From Acidobacteriota bacterium (GTDB lineage: Bacteria; Acidobacteriota; Vicinamibacteria; Vicinamibacterales; CAVVIG01): a stretch of 48,882 bases of DNA. A program made the translations under genes and the position numbers. The number at the start of each line of letters is the position of its first letter. The stretch's first letter is position 1. The notes below the pieces were generated by a model. That model did not search any database, was not told the DNA's origin, and worked only from the letters and a program-made list of their open reading frames with translations. Shown piece by piece: positions 1 to 7,141 of the stretch. The stretch lies in assembly GCA_003222535.1 (NCBI GenBank), contig QHWJ01000250.1, positions 1 through 48,882 of the forward strand. The letters are read 5' to 3'.

Positions 1-481
1 CGGCCTTCGGTGTGATGCCCGCCAGCGCTTCGAACCCGGCAGGCTGCAGCGCGCCGGTCAGGCGGCCCGGCGCGGCGGGCGCGCTGGTTGCGAGCGACAA
101 GGCTTCGAGAGTGCGCGCGAGCGCGTCCGGGCTCGGCTTCGATCCAGCGGGCGCCGCGAGGCGCTCCGCTTCGGCGACCGCGTCCGCGATCGCGCGTCGA
201 TGCGCCTCGCTCGCCGCGCGGACGTCCGCCGGCCGTCCTTCGAGCGCGGCGATCTGCGCCGTCAGGAGCCGCTCGCCGCTCTTCATCAACCGATCGTAGG
301 CGGCGCGGGCGCGCCAGTACACCTGATTCACCGCCCACGGCACGATCGTCGGCTTGGCCAGCGCGCGGACCCGCTGCGCGTCGGCTCCGGTCAGGGATTT
401 CGCCAGCGCGTTGCGCGCGCTCGTGAAATCGTTGAGCGGCTGCCGATACAGGTCGTCAATTTTCGCCTCGAGTGCAGACAT
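1..481 (-). CDS. conserved hypothetical protein, 3' end beyond the window
   Basis: The minus strand is open from an ATG at 479-481 to the window edge, so only the first 160 residues are visible. They begin MSALEAKIDDLYRQPLNDFT and are rich in Ala, Arg and Leu, with long amphipathic helices such as RRAIADAVAEAERLA. I do not recognise a catalytic motif and see no signal peptide or membrane segment. An NxVYWRARAAYDRL stretch near residue 55 looks conserved in character. The plus-strand readings of this region look like antisense noise. The function is unknown; the evidence is the long open frame and sensible protein composition. Confidence 0.6.
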   Translation of the reverse strand, partial: MSALEAKIDDLYRQPLNDFTSARNALAKSLTGADAQRVRALAKPTIVPWAVNQVYWRARAAYDRLMKSGERLLTAQIAALEGRPADVRAASEAHRRAIADAVAEAERLAAPAGSKPSPDALARTLEALSLATSAPAAPGRLTGALQPAGFEALAGITPKA

Positions 482-496
482 CGCTCGGAACCCTGG

Positions 497-562
497 CAGT
501 AACGAAGCTTCACCTCAAACCGCCGAGCAGTGCCGAGCGGTCGGTACGCGAATCTTCGTTAC
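497..562. repeat. imperfect inverted repeat in a gene-free spacer (482-651)
   Basis: TAACGAAGCTTC at 498-509 pairs with GAATCTTCGTTA at 549-560, 11 of 12 positions, enclosing about 40 nt. It lies between the start of the left-edge gene and the 3' end of the lipoprotein gene, both on the minus strand. It could be a transcription stop for the lipoprotein, but there is no U-tract. Nothing else is recognisable in this spacer. Confidence 0.35.
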
Positions 563-651
563 CAGGCAGCCGTGCGGCCGCTAAGACAGCTTCTAAAGCC
601 TCACCGGCAAAAGCTTGCGTCATTTCGTCAGAACGCGGCTTTCGAAGATGT

Positions 652-1077
652 CTAGGGATGCGAAACCGTCACCGTGTAATTCTCAGAAGCCGACAGCGGG
701 CTCGCAGCCGATTCGTACACCGCGATGCAGTACTTGCCCGAGATGATCTGGCCCGATATCGCCGGCAGGTTGAGCTGAGCGAAATTGTTCTGCTGGAGAA
801 AATTGAGGTTCCCCGTGCAGCTCCCGTTGCTCGGGTCCTGCGCCCAGAGGACACCGAGGAAGACGGAAGAAGCAGGTGCAAGCGCCGTTAACTTCACCGA
901 GATCTCGCCGGTCTTCGAGGACGAGAACGGGTGATAGGTCGCAGCACCCGTCCCGGGGTTTATGGTTCCGCTGAAGGTCTCGACCTGGTTTTTCGACGGG
1001 TCGACGATGCCACCGCAGCTGATGGACAGGACGCCGGCGGCCGCGAGTGCAACAGCAGCGGAAAACCGGGCACGCAT
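652..1077 (-). CDS. small secreted lipoprotein, hypothetical
   Basis: A 141-residue protein. It opens with a basic residue pair, a hydrophobic stretch and a lipobox-like LSISC ending at Cys21, so it is probably exported by Sec and lipidated at that Cys. The mature part is rich in Ser, Thr and Gly. It ends in a beta-type segment (ENYTVTVSHP), and two internal Cys could form a disulfide. The pattern resembles small beta-sandwich (pre-peptidase C-terminal-like) domains, but no family is certain. The ATG at 1075-1077 has no good Shine-Dalgarno. A TAGAAT box lies about 8 nt upstream, so a near-leaderless transcript is possible. A 7-mer repeat array (1101-1200) begins just upstream of the gene. Confidence 0.65.
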   Translation of the reverse strand: MRARFSAAVALAAAGVLSISCGGIVDPSKNQVETFSGTINPGTGAATYHPFSSSKTGEISVKLTALAPASSVFLGVLWAQDPSNGSCTGNLNFLQQNNFAQLNLPAISGQIISGKYCIAVYESAASPLSASENYTVTVSHP

Positions 1078-1100
1078 GCCAAGGATTCTACACCGAGGAT

Positions 1101-1200
1101 GGCTAATGGCTGATGGCTGATGGCTGATGGCTAATGGCTGATGGCTGATGGCTGATGGCTAATGGTTGATGGCTAATGGCTGATGGCTGATGGCTGATGG
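1101..1200. repeat. 7-bp tandem array, GGCTGAT/GGCTAAT words
   Basis: Fourteen head-to-tail 7-mers in one orientation. Most are GGCTGAT; GGCTAAT recurs at units 1, 5, 9 and 11, and one unit is GGTTGAT. The order suggests a 28-bp higher unit of one GGCTAAT followed by three GGCTGAT. There is no inverted arm here, unlike the same word at 22300 and 26578. Confidence 0.9.
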
Positions 1201-1404
1201 AAGGCTAAGGGCGGAGGCGCGGGTCTTTCGTCGGCGTGGGGCGGGAAGGCTCGAGCAGCCGGAGACGGCCACCATCAGGCGGTCCGCCTGGCTCGCCAGC
1301 GACGCCGAGAGGATCGCATGGCACTCCGCGTCGCGCGCCAACTGCTGGGCCAGGGCAATCAACTCCCGTCCGTTCGGCGACGTACTCCGATCTTCTGATG
1401 TGGG
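1159..1404 (-). CDS. doubtful small hypothetical protein
   Basis: From an ATG at 1402-1404 the minus strand encodes about 81 residues. The central part (NGRELIALAQQLARDAECHA) looks like a real alpha-helical protein. The last dozen residues are simply the 7-mer array translated. The stretch may be a remnant of an older gene whose 3' end was replaced by the array. No family is recognised, and the plus-strand overlap reads equally open. Otherwise 1203-1565 holds only the leader of the next gene. Confidence 0.25.
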   Translation of the reverse strand, partial: PTSEDRSTSPNGRELIALAQQLARDAECHAILSASLASQADRLMVAVSGCSSLPAPRRRKTRASALSLPSAISHQPLAINH

Positions 1405-1565
1405 CATGAAGTCCGACCTGATCGCGCAAACGACGCCTGTTGGCAGCCTCATCCTCGTCCGGATTAATGAAATCCGCCTATAATCCGGCAGCCATGAACC
1501 GTACGTTGAGAGTATGGACGCGAACTCGACCTCTACTGGCTTGCCCTTCAGATGAAGGAGATCCC

Positions 1566-2531
1566 ATGAACACGCTGTCTGCCCGTCGATCGCTGTTAGT
1601 GGGGGCCTGTGTCGCCGCCCTCGCGGTCTCGTCGTCCGTCGTTCGCGCCCAGGAGACGCCGTTGGCGTGGGCGGCCCGGCTGGAAAACACTTATCGCATT
1701 CTGCCGAATGTGACGTATCTGACGGCGAGCAACTGGGAAGCCAGGCTGGATCTCTTCGTGACGCGCACGCCGGAGACGCCGCTGCCCACGCTGATCTTCA
1801 TCCACGGCGGAGGCTGGACCGGAGGCGCGAAGGAGGGACGCGACCTGGCCATTCTGCCGTATCTCGACATGGGCATGAACGTGGTCAACGTCGAGTACAG
1901 GCTCGCCCGGGTAGCGCTGGCGCCGGCGGCCGTCGAGGACTGCCGCTGCGCGCTGCGGTGGGTGATCCAGCACGCGAAGGAATACGGCGTCGACACCAGC
2001 CGCATCGTGGTTGCCGGCGATTCAGCAGGCGGACATCTGGCGATGACCACGGGGATGCTTCCCGCGTCGGCGGGCCTCGATCGGCAATGTCCGGGCCCCG
2101 ACAATCTGAAAGTGGCCGCCATCGTCAATTGGTACGGCATTTCGGACGTGAACGATCTCCTCGACGGTCCGAACATGAAAGCCTATGCGGTGGCATGGCT
2201 CGGAAGCGCGCCGGACCGCGAGCAAATCGCCAAACGGCTGTCACCGCTCACCTACGTTCGCCCGGGCCTGCCACCCGTGCTGACCATTCACGGAGACGCC
2301 GACCCGACGGTCCCCTATGCGCAATCGGTGCGGTTGCACAAAGCGCTCGGCGACGCCGGAGTCCCGAACGAGCTGATGACGATTCCCGGCGGCAAGCACG
2401 GCTTCGATTGCTGCAATCTGACGCAGCGGATCAACGCCTACGCGAAGATTCGCGAGTTCCTGACGCGCCATCGGCTCCTCGACGCGTCGAAGCCGCCGTC
2501 GACGGCGCCAGCCCGGCCGCAGGGATGGTGA
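1566..2531 (+). CDS. secreted alpha/beta hydrolase (HSL/esterase type)
   Basis: A 321-residue protein. It starts at an ATG preceded by AAGGAG at good spacing, and has a Sec signal peptide (residues 1-29, ending VVRAQ). The hormone-sensitive-lipase-type oxyanion motif HGGGW is at 80-84 and the nucleophile elbow GDSAGG at 151-156 (Ser153). The acid is in GDADPTVP (about 244-246) and the catalytic His is in GGKHGF (278). Such enzymes hydrolyse carboxyl esters or acyl peptides; the substrate cannot be read from the sequence. It is exported to the periplasm. Cys126 and Cys128 and a Cys-Cys pair near the end could form disulfides. The next gene overlaps its stop codon by 7 nt, so the two are probably co-transcribed. 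Confidence 0.88.
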   Translation: MNTLSARRSLLVGACVAALAVSSSVVRAQETPLAWAARLENTYRILPNVTYLTASNWEARLDLFVTRTPETPLPTLIFIHGGGWTGGAKEGRDLAILPYLDMGMNVVNVEYRLARVALAPAAVEDCRCALRWVIQHAKEYGVDTSRIVVAGDSAGGHLAMTTGMLPASAGLDRQCPGPDNLKVAAIVNWYGISDVNDLLDGPNMKAYAVAWLGSAPDREQIAKRLSPLTYVRPGLPPVLTIHGDADPTVPYAQSVRLHKALGDAGVPNELMTIPGGKHGFDCCNLTQRINAYAKIREFLTRHRLLDASKPPSTAPARPQGW

Positions 2532-3172
2532 AGCGCTGGCTCTCGCGCGCGGCGATCGTGGTCGCGATTCTCGCGGCGTTCACGCTCGCGTTTGCGCTGA
2601 CGCCGCCCCGTGGTCCCCGCTCCATGCGAGAGTTCGACGCTGCGCGCGTGGCCGATCTCGAGGTCCGCATGTGGCAGGCCTACTACGGCAAGGAGCGGGC
2701 GCGCCTCTTCGGGCTGCTCGTGAAGCTCCTGCATGAGCAATACCACTATTCGTGGGCGACGGCGACCGTCGAAGGGCTCCACCTCGCGCGCGCGGCCGCG
2801 ACGTTCGGCGATCTCAAGGAGAACTACGACGTCGTGCTGCCGGATCTCGAGACCGCCTATGCCAGGCTCCGATCGTGGACCCGCGGCGGGTTCGATCCGC
2901 GTGCGGTCGCGCGGGCCGAGCTCGCCTGGTGGGTGGCCCGGCGGATTCCAGGGCAGAACAGTCCCGAGCAGGTGGGACGGTTGATCGCTGAAGAATACGC
3001 GCTGCTGTACGAAACGTCGCGCGAACGCGTCGCGGAGGCCGCGCTCCTGCGCGCCGAGGCAGCGGCGCTTCGCGATGCGCACGCGACGACTCCCGACTGG
3101 AACGCCATCGCCCGGCTGCTGCAACAGTCCTACCGCGAGCTGCTGCTGGTGGTCGCCAGCGCCAACGTATAG
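2525..3172 (+). CDS. membrane-anchored hypothetical protein
   Basis: A 215-residue protein with an N-terminal membrane segment at about residues 7-26 after an MVKRW start. The rest is helical and rich in Ala, Arg and Glu (for example RVAEAALLRAEAAALRDAHA). It probably sits in the inner membrane with its helical domain outside. The ATG at 2525 overlaps the stop of the hydrolase, and a GTG one codon later is an alternative start. No catalytic motif is visible. The overlap with the hydrolase and the MFS gene 9 nt downstream suggest an operon; its role is unknown. Confidence 0.75.
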   Translation: MVKRWLSRAAIVVAILAAFTLAFALTPPRGPRSMREFDAARVADLEVRMWQAYYGKERARLFGLLVKLLHEQYHYSWATATVEGLHLARAAATFGDLKENYDVVLPDLETAYARLRSWTRGGFDPRAVARAELAWWVARRIPGQNSPEQVGRLIAEEYALLYETSRERVAEAALLRAEAAALRDAHATTPDWNAIARLLQQSYRELLLVVASANV

Positions 3173-3181
3173 TGGATCGCC

Positions 3182-4426
3182 ATGGCCACGCCCGCCGCGA
3201 CCGCTCCACCTGTGCCGATGACCTTCCGCGACGTGCTGCGGATCGACGTGCTGCGGCGCGTCTGGTACGCGCAGGTCGTCAGCCTGTTCGGCGATTTTCT
3301 CGCCCTCTTCGCCGTCATCGCCGTGGTGTCGTTTCGCATGCATGGCACGGCCTCGCAGCTCACGGGGGTGCAGATTGCCTACATGCTGCCGATCGTGTTC
3401 GTCGGACCGGTCGCGGGCGTGTTCGTCGATCGCTGGCCGCTCAAGCCGACGCTCGTCTCGAGCGATCTGATTCGCGCGGCGCTCGCGCTGCTGCTGATTC
3501 CTTCGACCGCCATCTGGCACGTTTACGTTGTGCTCGCGGCGCTCAGTTGCGTGTCTGCGTTCTTCGGTCCGGCCCAGACGGTGACGATCCGCTCTCACGT
3601 GCCGGTGGCCGGCCTGATGTCCGCGAACGCGCTGATGCAGATCGCCTTCATGGGCAGCCGCGTCGTCGGTCCCGCCGCGGCCGGCGCCATCGTGGCGTCG
3701 TTTTCGCCGAACGTCTGCTATGCGATCGACGTGATCAGCTTTCTCGTGTCGGCGAGCCTGATCGGATCGGTCGCCATCAGGCGGCCCGCCTCGCTGCGGC
3801 CGCCGGCTGAATCGTCCGGCAACCGCATCCACGCGATCTGGATCGACATGGTGGCCGGCATGCGGTTCATCCTGCACCACGCCACGATCTTGTTCTTCGT
3901 GCTGGCGATGGCGGCGGCTTTGTTCGTTCTCGGGTGCTTCGGTCCGCTGATCTCAATTTTCGTGCGCGACACGCTGCATGCGAGCGCCGGCCTGTTCGGG
4001 ATGGTGAGTGGAATGGTCGGCGTCGGGCTGCTCGTCGGCACGCAGATCGTCCGTCAACTCGCGCGCCGGTTTTCGGATACCGGGCTGGTCTTGTCGGGCC
4101 TCCTGGGCATCGGCGCCGGGGTCCTGCTGCTTGGCGCGCTTCCTCACATCGCGGCGACCCTCACCGCCACGTTCACCATCGGGTTCGCGTTCGGCGCGGT
4201 CATCGTGCCCGCAGGGACGCTGATCCAGCGCGAGACGCCGCACGACATGCTCGGCCGGGTCGGGAGCACGAACGCGTCGGTGATCTTCCTCGGACAGATT
4301 TTCGGGCTGGCGATCTCCGGCGTCCTTGCCGAGCTCGTGGGCGTGCGCATGGTGTTCTTCCTGTGCGCCGCGCTGTCAGTCGCCCTCTCGGCGGGAGGCC
4401 GAATGCTCCTGCGCTCGAATCGCTGA
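3182..4426 (+). CDS. major facilitator superfamily transporter (EntS/MFS_3-like)
   Basis: A 414-residue protein with about 12 hydrophobic helices. It carries the typical loop 2-3 motif (VAGVFVDRWPLKP) and a long central loop between the two halves. The arrangement resembles the MFS_3 group, which includes the enterobactin exporter EntS and macrolide efflux proteins, so it is probably a proton-driven exporter in the inner membrane. The substrate is unknown. The ATG at 3182 follows the previous stop by 9 nt without a strong Shine-Dalgarno, as expected for a coupled operon gene. After it comes a 445-bp gene-free, convergent spacer filled mainly with repeats. Confidence 0.85.
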   Translation: MATPAATAPPVPMTFRDVLRIDVLRRVWYAQVVSLFGDFLALFAVIAVVSFRMHGTASQLTGVQIAYMLPIVFVGPVAGVFVDRWPLKPTLVSSDLIRAALALLLIPSTAIWHVYVVLAALSCVSAFFGPAQTVTIRSHVPVAGLMSANALMQIAFMGSRVVGPAAAGAIVASFSPNVCYAIDVISFLVSASLIGSVAIRRPASLRPPAESSGNRIHAIWIDMVAGMRFILHHATILFFVLAMAAALFVLGCFGPLISIFVRDTLHASAGLFGMVSGMVGVGLLVGTQIVRQLARRFSDTGLVLSGLLGIGAGVLLLGALPHIAATLTATFTIGFAFGAVIVPAGTLIQRETPHDMLGRVGSTNASVIFLGQIFGLAISGVLAELVGVRMVFFLCAALSVALSAGGRMLLRSNR

Positions 4427-4601
4427 CCCTTCACCAGGCCGCTCATCGAGTACCGGTGGATACACGGCGCGACAAACGCGCACCGCCGTGGCGCCGCCGA
4501 ACACCGTGGTCGCGGCGGGGAGGAGGCCGTCTCCGCCCTCGACGCGCTCGACCCAGCCATCACGTGCGTGCCGTCCGATCGCTGCGACGGGTGTTCGAGC
4601 C

Positions 4602-4653
4602 CGTCATCGCGAAGCTCCGGCGAGGGTCCTCAGTACAGCATTTCGTAATGACG
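4602..4653. repeat. dispersed-type inverted repeat with CGTCATCGCGAA ends
   Basis: CGTCATCGCGAA at 4602-4613 and TTCGTAATGACG at 4642-4653 are imperfect inverted repeats (10 of 12) around a 28-nt middle. The pattern resembles the GTCATTnCGA palindromes scattered in many bacterial genomes. It lies in the spacer between the convergent MFS and PRC-barrel genes. Confidence 0.5.
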
Positions 4654-4674
4654 CGACGCATTGTTTTGGACAAG

Positions 4675-4784
4675 CCACCGAGACACTGAGACACAGAGGC
4701 GCTCGACGCGGTCGGCCTGCACCGCAGGCCGAGCCGTGAGGCGCGCGTGTTTCTTCCCTGTGTCTTTGTGTCTTCTATGTGGCC
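4675..4784. repeat. inverted short-word array, GACACAGAG family
   Basis: The left arm (4675-4701) is built from CACCGAGACACTGAGACACA-type words. The right arm (4746-4784) is their approximate reverse complement (CTGTGTCTTTGTGTCTTC). The centre is a tight hairpin, CGGCCTGC-ACC-GCAGGCCG, at 4713-4731. The array sits where the MFS and PRC-barrel genes converge and could stop transcription from both sides. Confidence 0.75.
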
Positions 4785-4871
4785 AAATAGGTCGTCGTCT
4801 TTCTGAAATAGGGCACCGATCGGCGTCACGAAATACGTCACCTTAATGTGAGATCGAGTACTAAATGTCGA

Positions 4872-5264
4872 TTACGCGGGTTGCGCGTCGTGGTCCGAGG
4901 ATCTCGGAAACAGCGCGGCGATCAGATCGTCGTCCGAGAAGCGGTGGAACGCGGCCGGTTCAAACTCTTTGCAGCGCATGAGATCGGTTTTATGAGCATC
5001 CACGCACAGGGCGTGACGCTCCATGTCGATGCGCGCCGGCCGGAACGGCAGAAGATACCGGCGACGCCGGAAGGTCCCGCCGGTGGCGACGACGAGGTAG
5101 TGGACATGGCGCGTTTCTGCGTCGAGGACGATGCCGTCGAGCTGTCCGATCTTCCCGTCCACGTCGTTCCACACATCGACATCGGCACATGTTGGAAAGG
5201 GCCCCGCAACGCTCGCTGCGTCCAGGTAACACAGCCGCGATCGGTCGAATCCTTCCGTGGTCAT
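4872..5264 (-). CDS. PRC-barrel domain protein
   Basis: A 130-residue protein from an ATG at 5262-5264. Residues 10-85 (RLCYLDAASVAG, DGKIGQLDGIVLDAE, RHVHYLVVATGG, RYLLPF) match the PRC-barrel beta-barrel fold. That fold occurs in RimM, photosynthetic reaction-centre H subunits and many small stress-related proteins. The C-terminal part (SDDDLIAALF) is helical. The frame stays open upstream through a tRNA and a repeat, so longer versions are artefacts. The start codon is directly preceded by the structured repeat at 5265-5431, which would form its leader. Its function is unknown, perhaps RNA or protein binding. Confidence 0.75.
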   Translation of the reverse strand: MTTEGFDRSRLCYLDAASVAGPFPTCADVDVWNDVDGKIGQLDGIVLDAETRHVHYLVVATGGTFRRRRYLLPFRPARIDMERHALCVDAHKTDLMRCKEFEPAAFHRFSDDDLIAALFPRSSDHDAQPA

Positions 5265-5431
5265 ACGCCCGTGCTTCCGCAAGCCTTGTGCCAGCGGACA
5301 CGTCCGGAACAGCAGGTTAGCCACCCCACCGCGCAAACCACGCGCGCCGGGGGCCCCGGTTCTCGGTCGTCGCGCCTTGCCATCGGGGCGCCTCGCCGGC
5401 CTCGGTGCGACGCCGGGACTTTCACCACGGG
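5265..5431 (-). ncRNA. structured repeat copy B, possible HEARO/omega-RNA-like RNA
   Basis: Read on the minus strand it starts CCCGTGGTGAAAGTC (5417-5431). It shares several blocks with the element at 40413-40715: GTGAAAGTC, CGCACCGAGGC, CGATGGCAAGGCGCGAC, GACCGAGAACCGGGGCCCCC (5349-5368) and GCGCGTGGTTTGCGCGGTGG (5326-5345). The other copy carries extra hairpins between these blocks, which is typical of a structured RNA with variable loops. Its 3' limit is uncertain; I set it at the PRC-barrel start codon. HEARO identity is inference from block architecture and the GTGA left end. It could equally be a cis-acting leader. Confidence 0.45.
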
Positions 5432-5608
5432 CTGTTAGGCGGGCTTGCTCGATCTGAACTGATCGCCACCGCGACCAGCTACCAGAATCGACCAACGGCT
5501 TACAGAGTCGGCAGCGGTCGTCCTTTCGGCCGTCGGGCGAGCGCACGAAAGGAAAGAAGCCCACACAGAGCTGGTGACGCTCATCTCCGCCGGACGCGAC
5601 GGAGTGGT

Positions 5609-5683
5609 TGGTGCGCCTGGTTGGAATTGAACCAACGGCCATTCGATTAAAAGTCGAATGCTCTACCACTGAGCTACAGGCGC
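5609..5683 (-). tRNA. tRNA-Lys (anticodon TTT)
   Basis: On the minus strand a complete cloverleaf is visible. The acceptor stem is GCGCCTG/CAGGCGC. The D arm contains GCTCAGTGGTAGAGC. The anticodon stem TTCGA/TCGAA has loop CTTTTAA with anticodon TTT. The T arm is GTTGG-TTCAATT-CCAAC. The discriminator is A, and CCA is encoded at 5609-5611. It reads AAA/AAG lysine codons. tRNA-Lys(UUU) is a classic substrate for 2-thiolation by the mnmA/iscS pair encoded at 37961-40301. Confidence 0.97.
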
Positions 5684-5735
5684 GGGAGGAATGGAGCGTC
5701 ATTCTACTACGGTGAACGGCGCCGATCAGTTGCAC

Positions 5736-5759
5736 GCCTCCCCGCATGATCGGGGAGGC
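5736..5759. other. perfect 8-bp GC hairpin
   Basis: GCCTCCCC and GGGGAGGC flank an 8-nt loop. It lies in the divergent gap upstream of both the tRNA-Lys gene (minus) and the response regulator (plus). No U-tract follows on either strand, so a regulatory or operator role is as likely as termination. Confidence 0.4.
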
Positions 5760-5854
5760 CGGTGATTTCGTGCGGGGTGACGCGGCGGGTCAGGCGCGCC
5801 TCGCGAGAGGGCCTTTCACGCTATACTGGTCGGGCAGACAATCGGGAAAGGCAG

Positions 5855-6250
5855 ATGGATCTGATGAGCAAAGATGGTGCACGCCTTGTGCTGGTGGTCG
5901 AAGACGACGTCTCCGTCCGCCGCCCGCTCGTAAAGTTTCTCGAGATGCACGGCTTCGGCGTCGTGACCGCGGAGACGTCCGACGAAGGGCTCGACGCGCT
6001 GCGGAAGAATCGGCTTGCGGCGGCGGTCGTCGACCTGCGGCTGCGCCGCGGATCCGGGCGCGACGTCGTCGTCTCGACCCCGGCCGACGTACCGGTGATT
6101 ATCTTCTCCGGCGTGCCGTCGGAATCGGCCGAGCTCGAGCGGCTGCGCCCGCGCACCCGTCTCATCGAGAAACCGTACTCGCTCGTGCTGCTCGTCGAAA
6201 CCCTCGAAGAGATGCTCGCCGAGACCAGCTCACAGAATCTTCATCCCTAG
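5855..6250 (+). CDS. single-domain response regulator (CheY-like)
   Basis: A 131-residue receiver domain with no output domain. The acidic triad is Glu16-Asp17-Asp18 (VVEDD), the phospho-acceptor Asp60 (AVVDLRL), the switch Ser85 (IIFSG) and the conserved Lys106 in LIEKPY. It would be phosphorylated by a histidine kinase not encoded nearby and act by binding a partner. The ATG at 5855 follows a GGGAAAGG sequence; a second in-frame ATG lies at 5864. A TATACT box is at 5822-5827 but I see no good -35. The 3' end overlaps the convergent arginase gene by 21 bp, so antisense interference is possible. Confidence 0.85.
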   Translation: MDLMSKDGARLVLVVEDDVSVRRPLVKFLEMHGFGVVTAETSDEGLDALRKNRLAAAVVDLRLRRGSGRDVVVSTPADVPVIIFSGVPSESAELERLRPRTRLIEKPYSLVLLVETLEEMLAETSSQNLHP

Positions 6251-7141
6251 CGCCGACAGGGCGAGCTCGGACCCGAGCTGCGCCGTCGTGTTCCTCACGT
6301 CGAGCGTCGGATTCACTTCCACGAGATCGAGCGAGGTGAGCAGCGCCGAATCGGCGACCATTTCCATCACCATGTGGGCCTCCCGGTAGTCGAGCCCGCC
6401 CTTGACTGGCGTACCGACGCCGGGCGCGATCAGCGGATCGCACACGTCCATGTCGAACGAGACGTGGATGCCGGCGGTGCCGTTGCCCGCCAGGTTCACC
6501 GCCTGCTCGACGATCGACGCGATCCCCTGACGGTCGATGTCCTTCATCGTGAAGACCCGGACGTGCGAGTCGCGCACCGCCACTTTTTCGCGCTCGTCGA
6601 GATTCCTGATGCCGACGAGCACGGTGTGCGCGGGCAGGACTTTCGGGGAGAATGTGCCTATTTTCGAGAGCTCGGAGGGTTCCGGCCCGAGCAGCGCCGC
6701 CAGGGGCATTCCGTGCACGTTGCCGGACAGCGAGGTCGCGGGCGTGTTCATATCGCCGTGTGCGTCCAGCCAGAGGAGGCCGATCGGGAGATTCCTGGTC
6801 TTGCGGGCCCAGTCGGCCACGGCCGCCACCGAACCCGCTGCGAGGCTGTGGTCGCCGCCCAGCACGATCGGCATCGCGCCGTCGTCGAGCGAGGCCAGCG
6901 ACGTCTGATACACCTTCTGACAGACCTTCGCGATGTCGCGGATGTACTTCTTGCGCTCGTCGCGCTGTTCCTGCGTTTCGGGTATCGGCGTCGGAAGGTC
7001 GCCCTTGTCGACCACCGAATGGCCGAGCGCGGCCAGACGTTCGCCGATCCCCGCGATCCGAAGGGCGGACGGCCCCATGTCGACACCGCGGCGGCCACCG
7101 CCCAGGTCCAGGGGCACGCCAATGATATGGACAGGCTTCAT
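6230..7141 (-). CDS. rocF: arginase (ureohydrolase family)
   Basis: A 303-residue enzyme of the arginase/agmatinase family that hydrolyses L-arginine to ornithine and urea with a Mn2+ pair. All metal ligands are present: His98 in GGDHS; Asp126, His128 and Asp130 in DAHGD; Asp230 and Asp232 in SFDMDVCDP. The early GVPLDLGGGRRGVDMGPSALR and the SGNVHGMPLAALLG segment favour arginase over agmatinase. The ATG at 7139-7141 overlaps the hemG stop as ATGA, which fixes the start and implies translational coupling. It is the last gene of the heme operon, an unusual partner. It converges on, and overlaps, the response regulator gene at 6250. Confidence 0.9.
   Translation of the reverse strand: MKPVHIIGVPLDLGGGRRGVDMGPSALRIAGIGERLAALGHSVVDKGDLPTPIPETQEQRDERKKYIRDIAKVCQKVYQTSLASLDDGAMPIVLGGDHSLAAGSVAAVADWARKTRNLPIGLLWLDAHGDMNTPATSLSGNVHGMPLAALLGPEPSELSKIGTFSPKVLPAHTVLVGIRNLDEREKVAVRDSHVRVFTMKDIDRQGIASIVEQAVNLAGNGTAGIHVSFDMDVCDPLIAPGVGTPVKGGLDYREAHMVMEMVADSALLTSLDLVEVNPTLDVRNTTAQLGSELALSALGMKIL

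Noticed and set aside
1479-1484. TATAAT as promoter of the alpha/beta hydrolase
   Set aside because: No -35-like hexamer lies at 16-18 bp; the nearest TTGGCA is 33 bp away.
2438-3880. 480-residue minus-strand frame
   Set aside because: It runs antisense through two well-supported genes (membrane-anchored protein and MFS) and has an Arg/His/Asp-rich composition typical of GC-rich antisense frames.
5440-5608. Zinc-ribbon-like peptide (RSPDGRKDDRCRLCKP) between the tRNA and the structured repeat
   Set aside because: It resembles an HNH-type fragment slightly, but has no good start, no stop of its own and only two Cys; too weak to call a gene.
4872-5747. 291-residue reading of the PRC-barrel gene
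   Set aside because: The upstream part crosses a complete tRNA-Lys and the structured repeat, so it cannot be protein.
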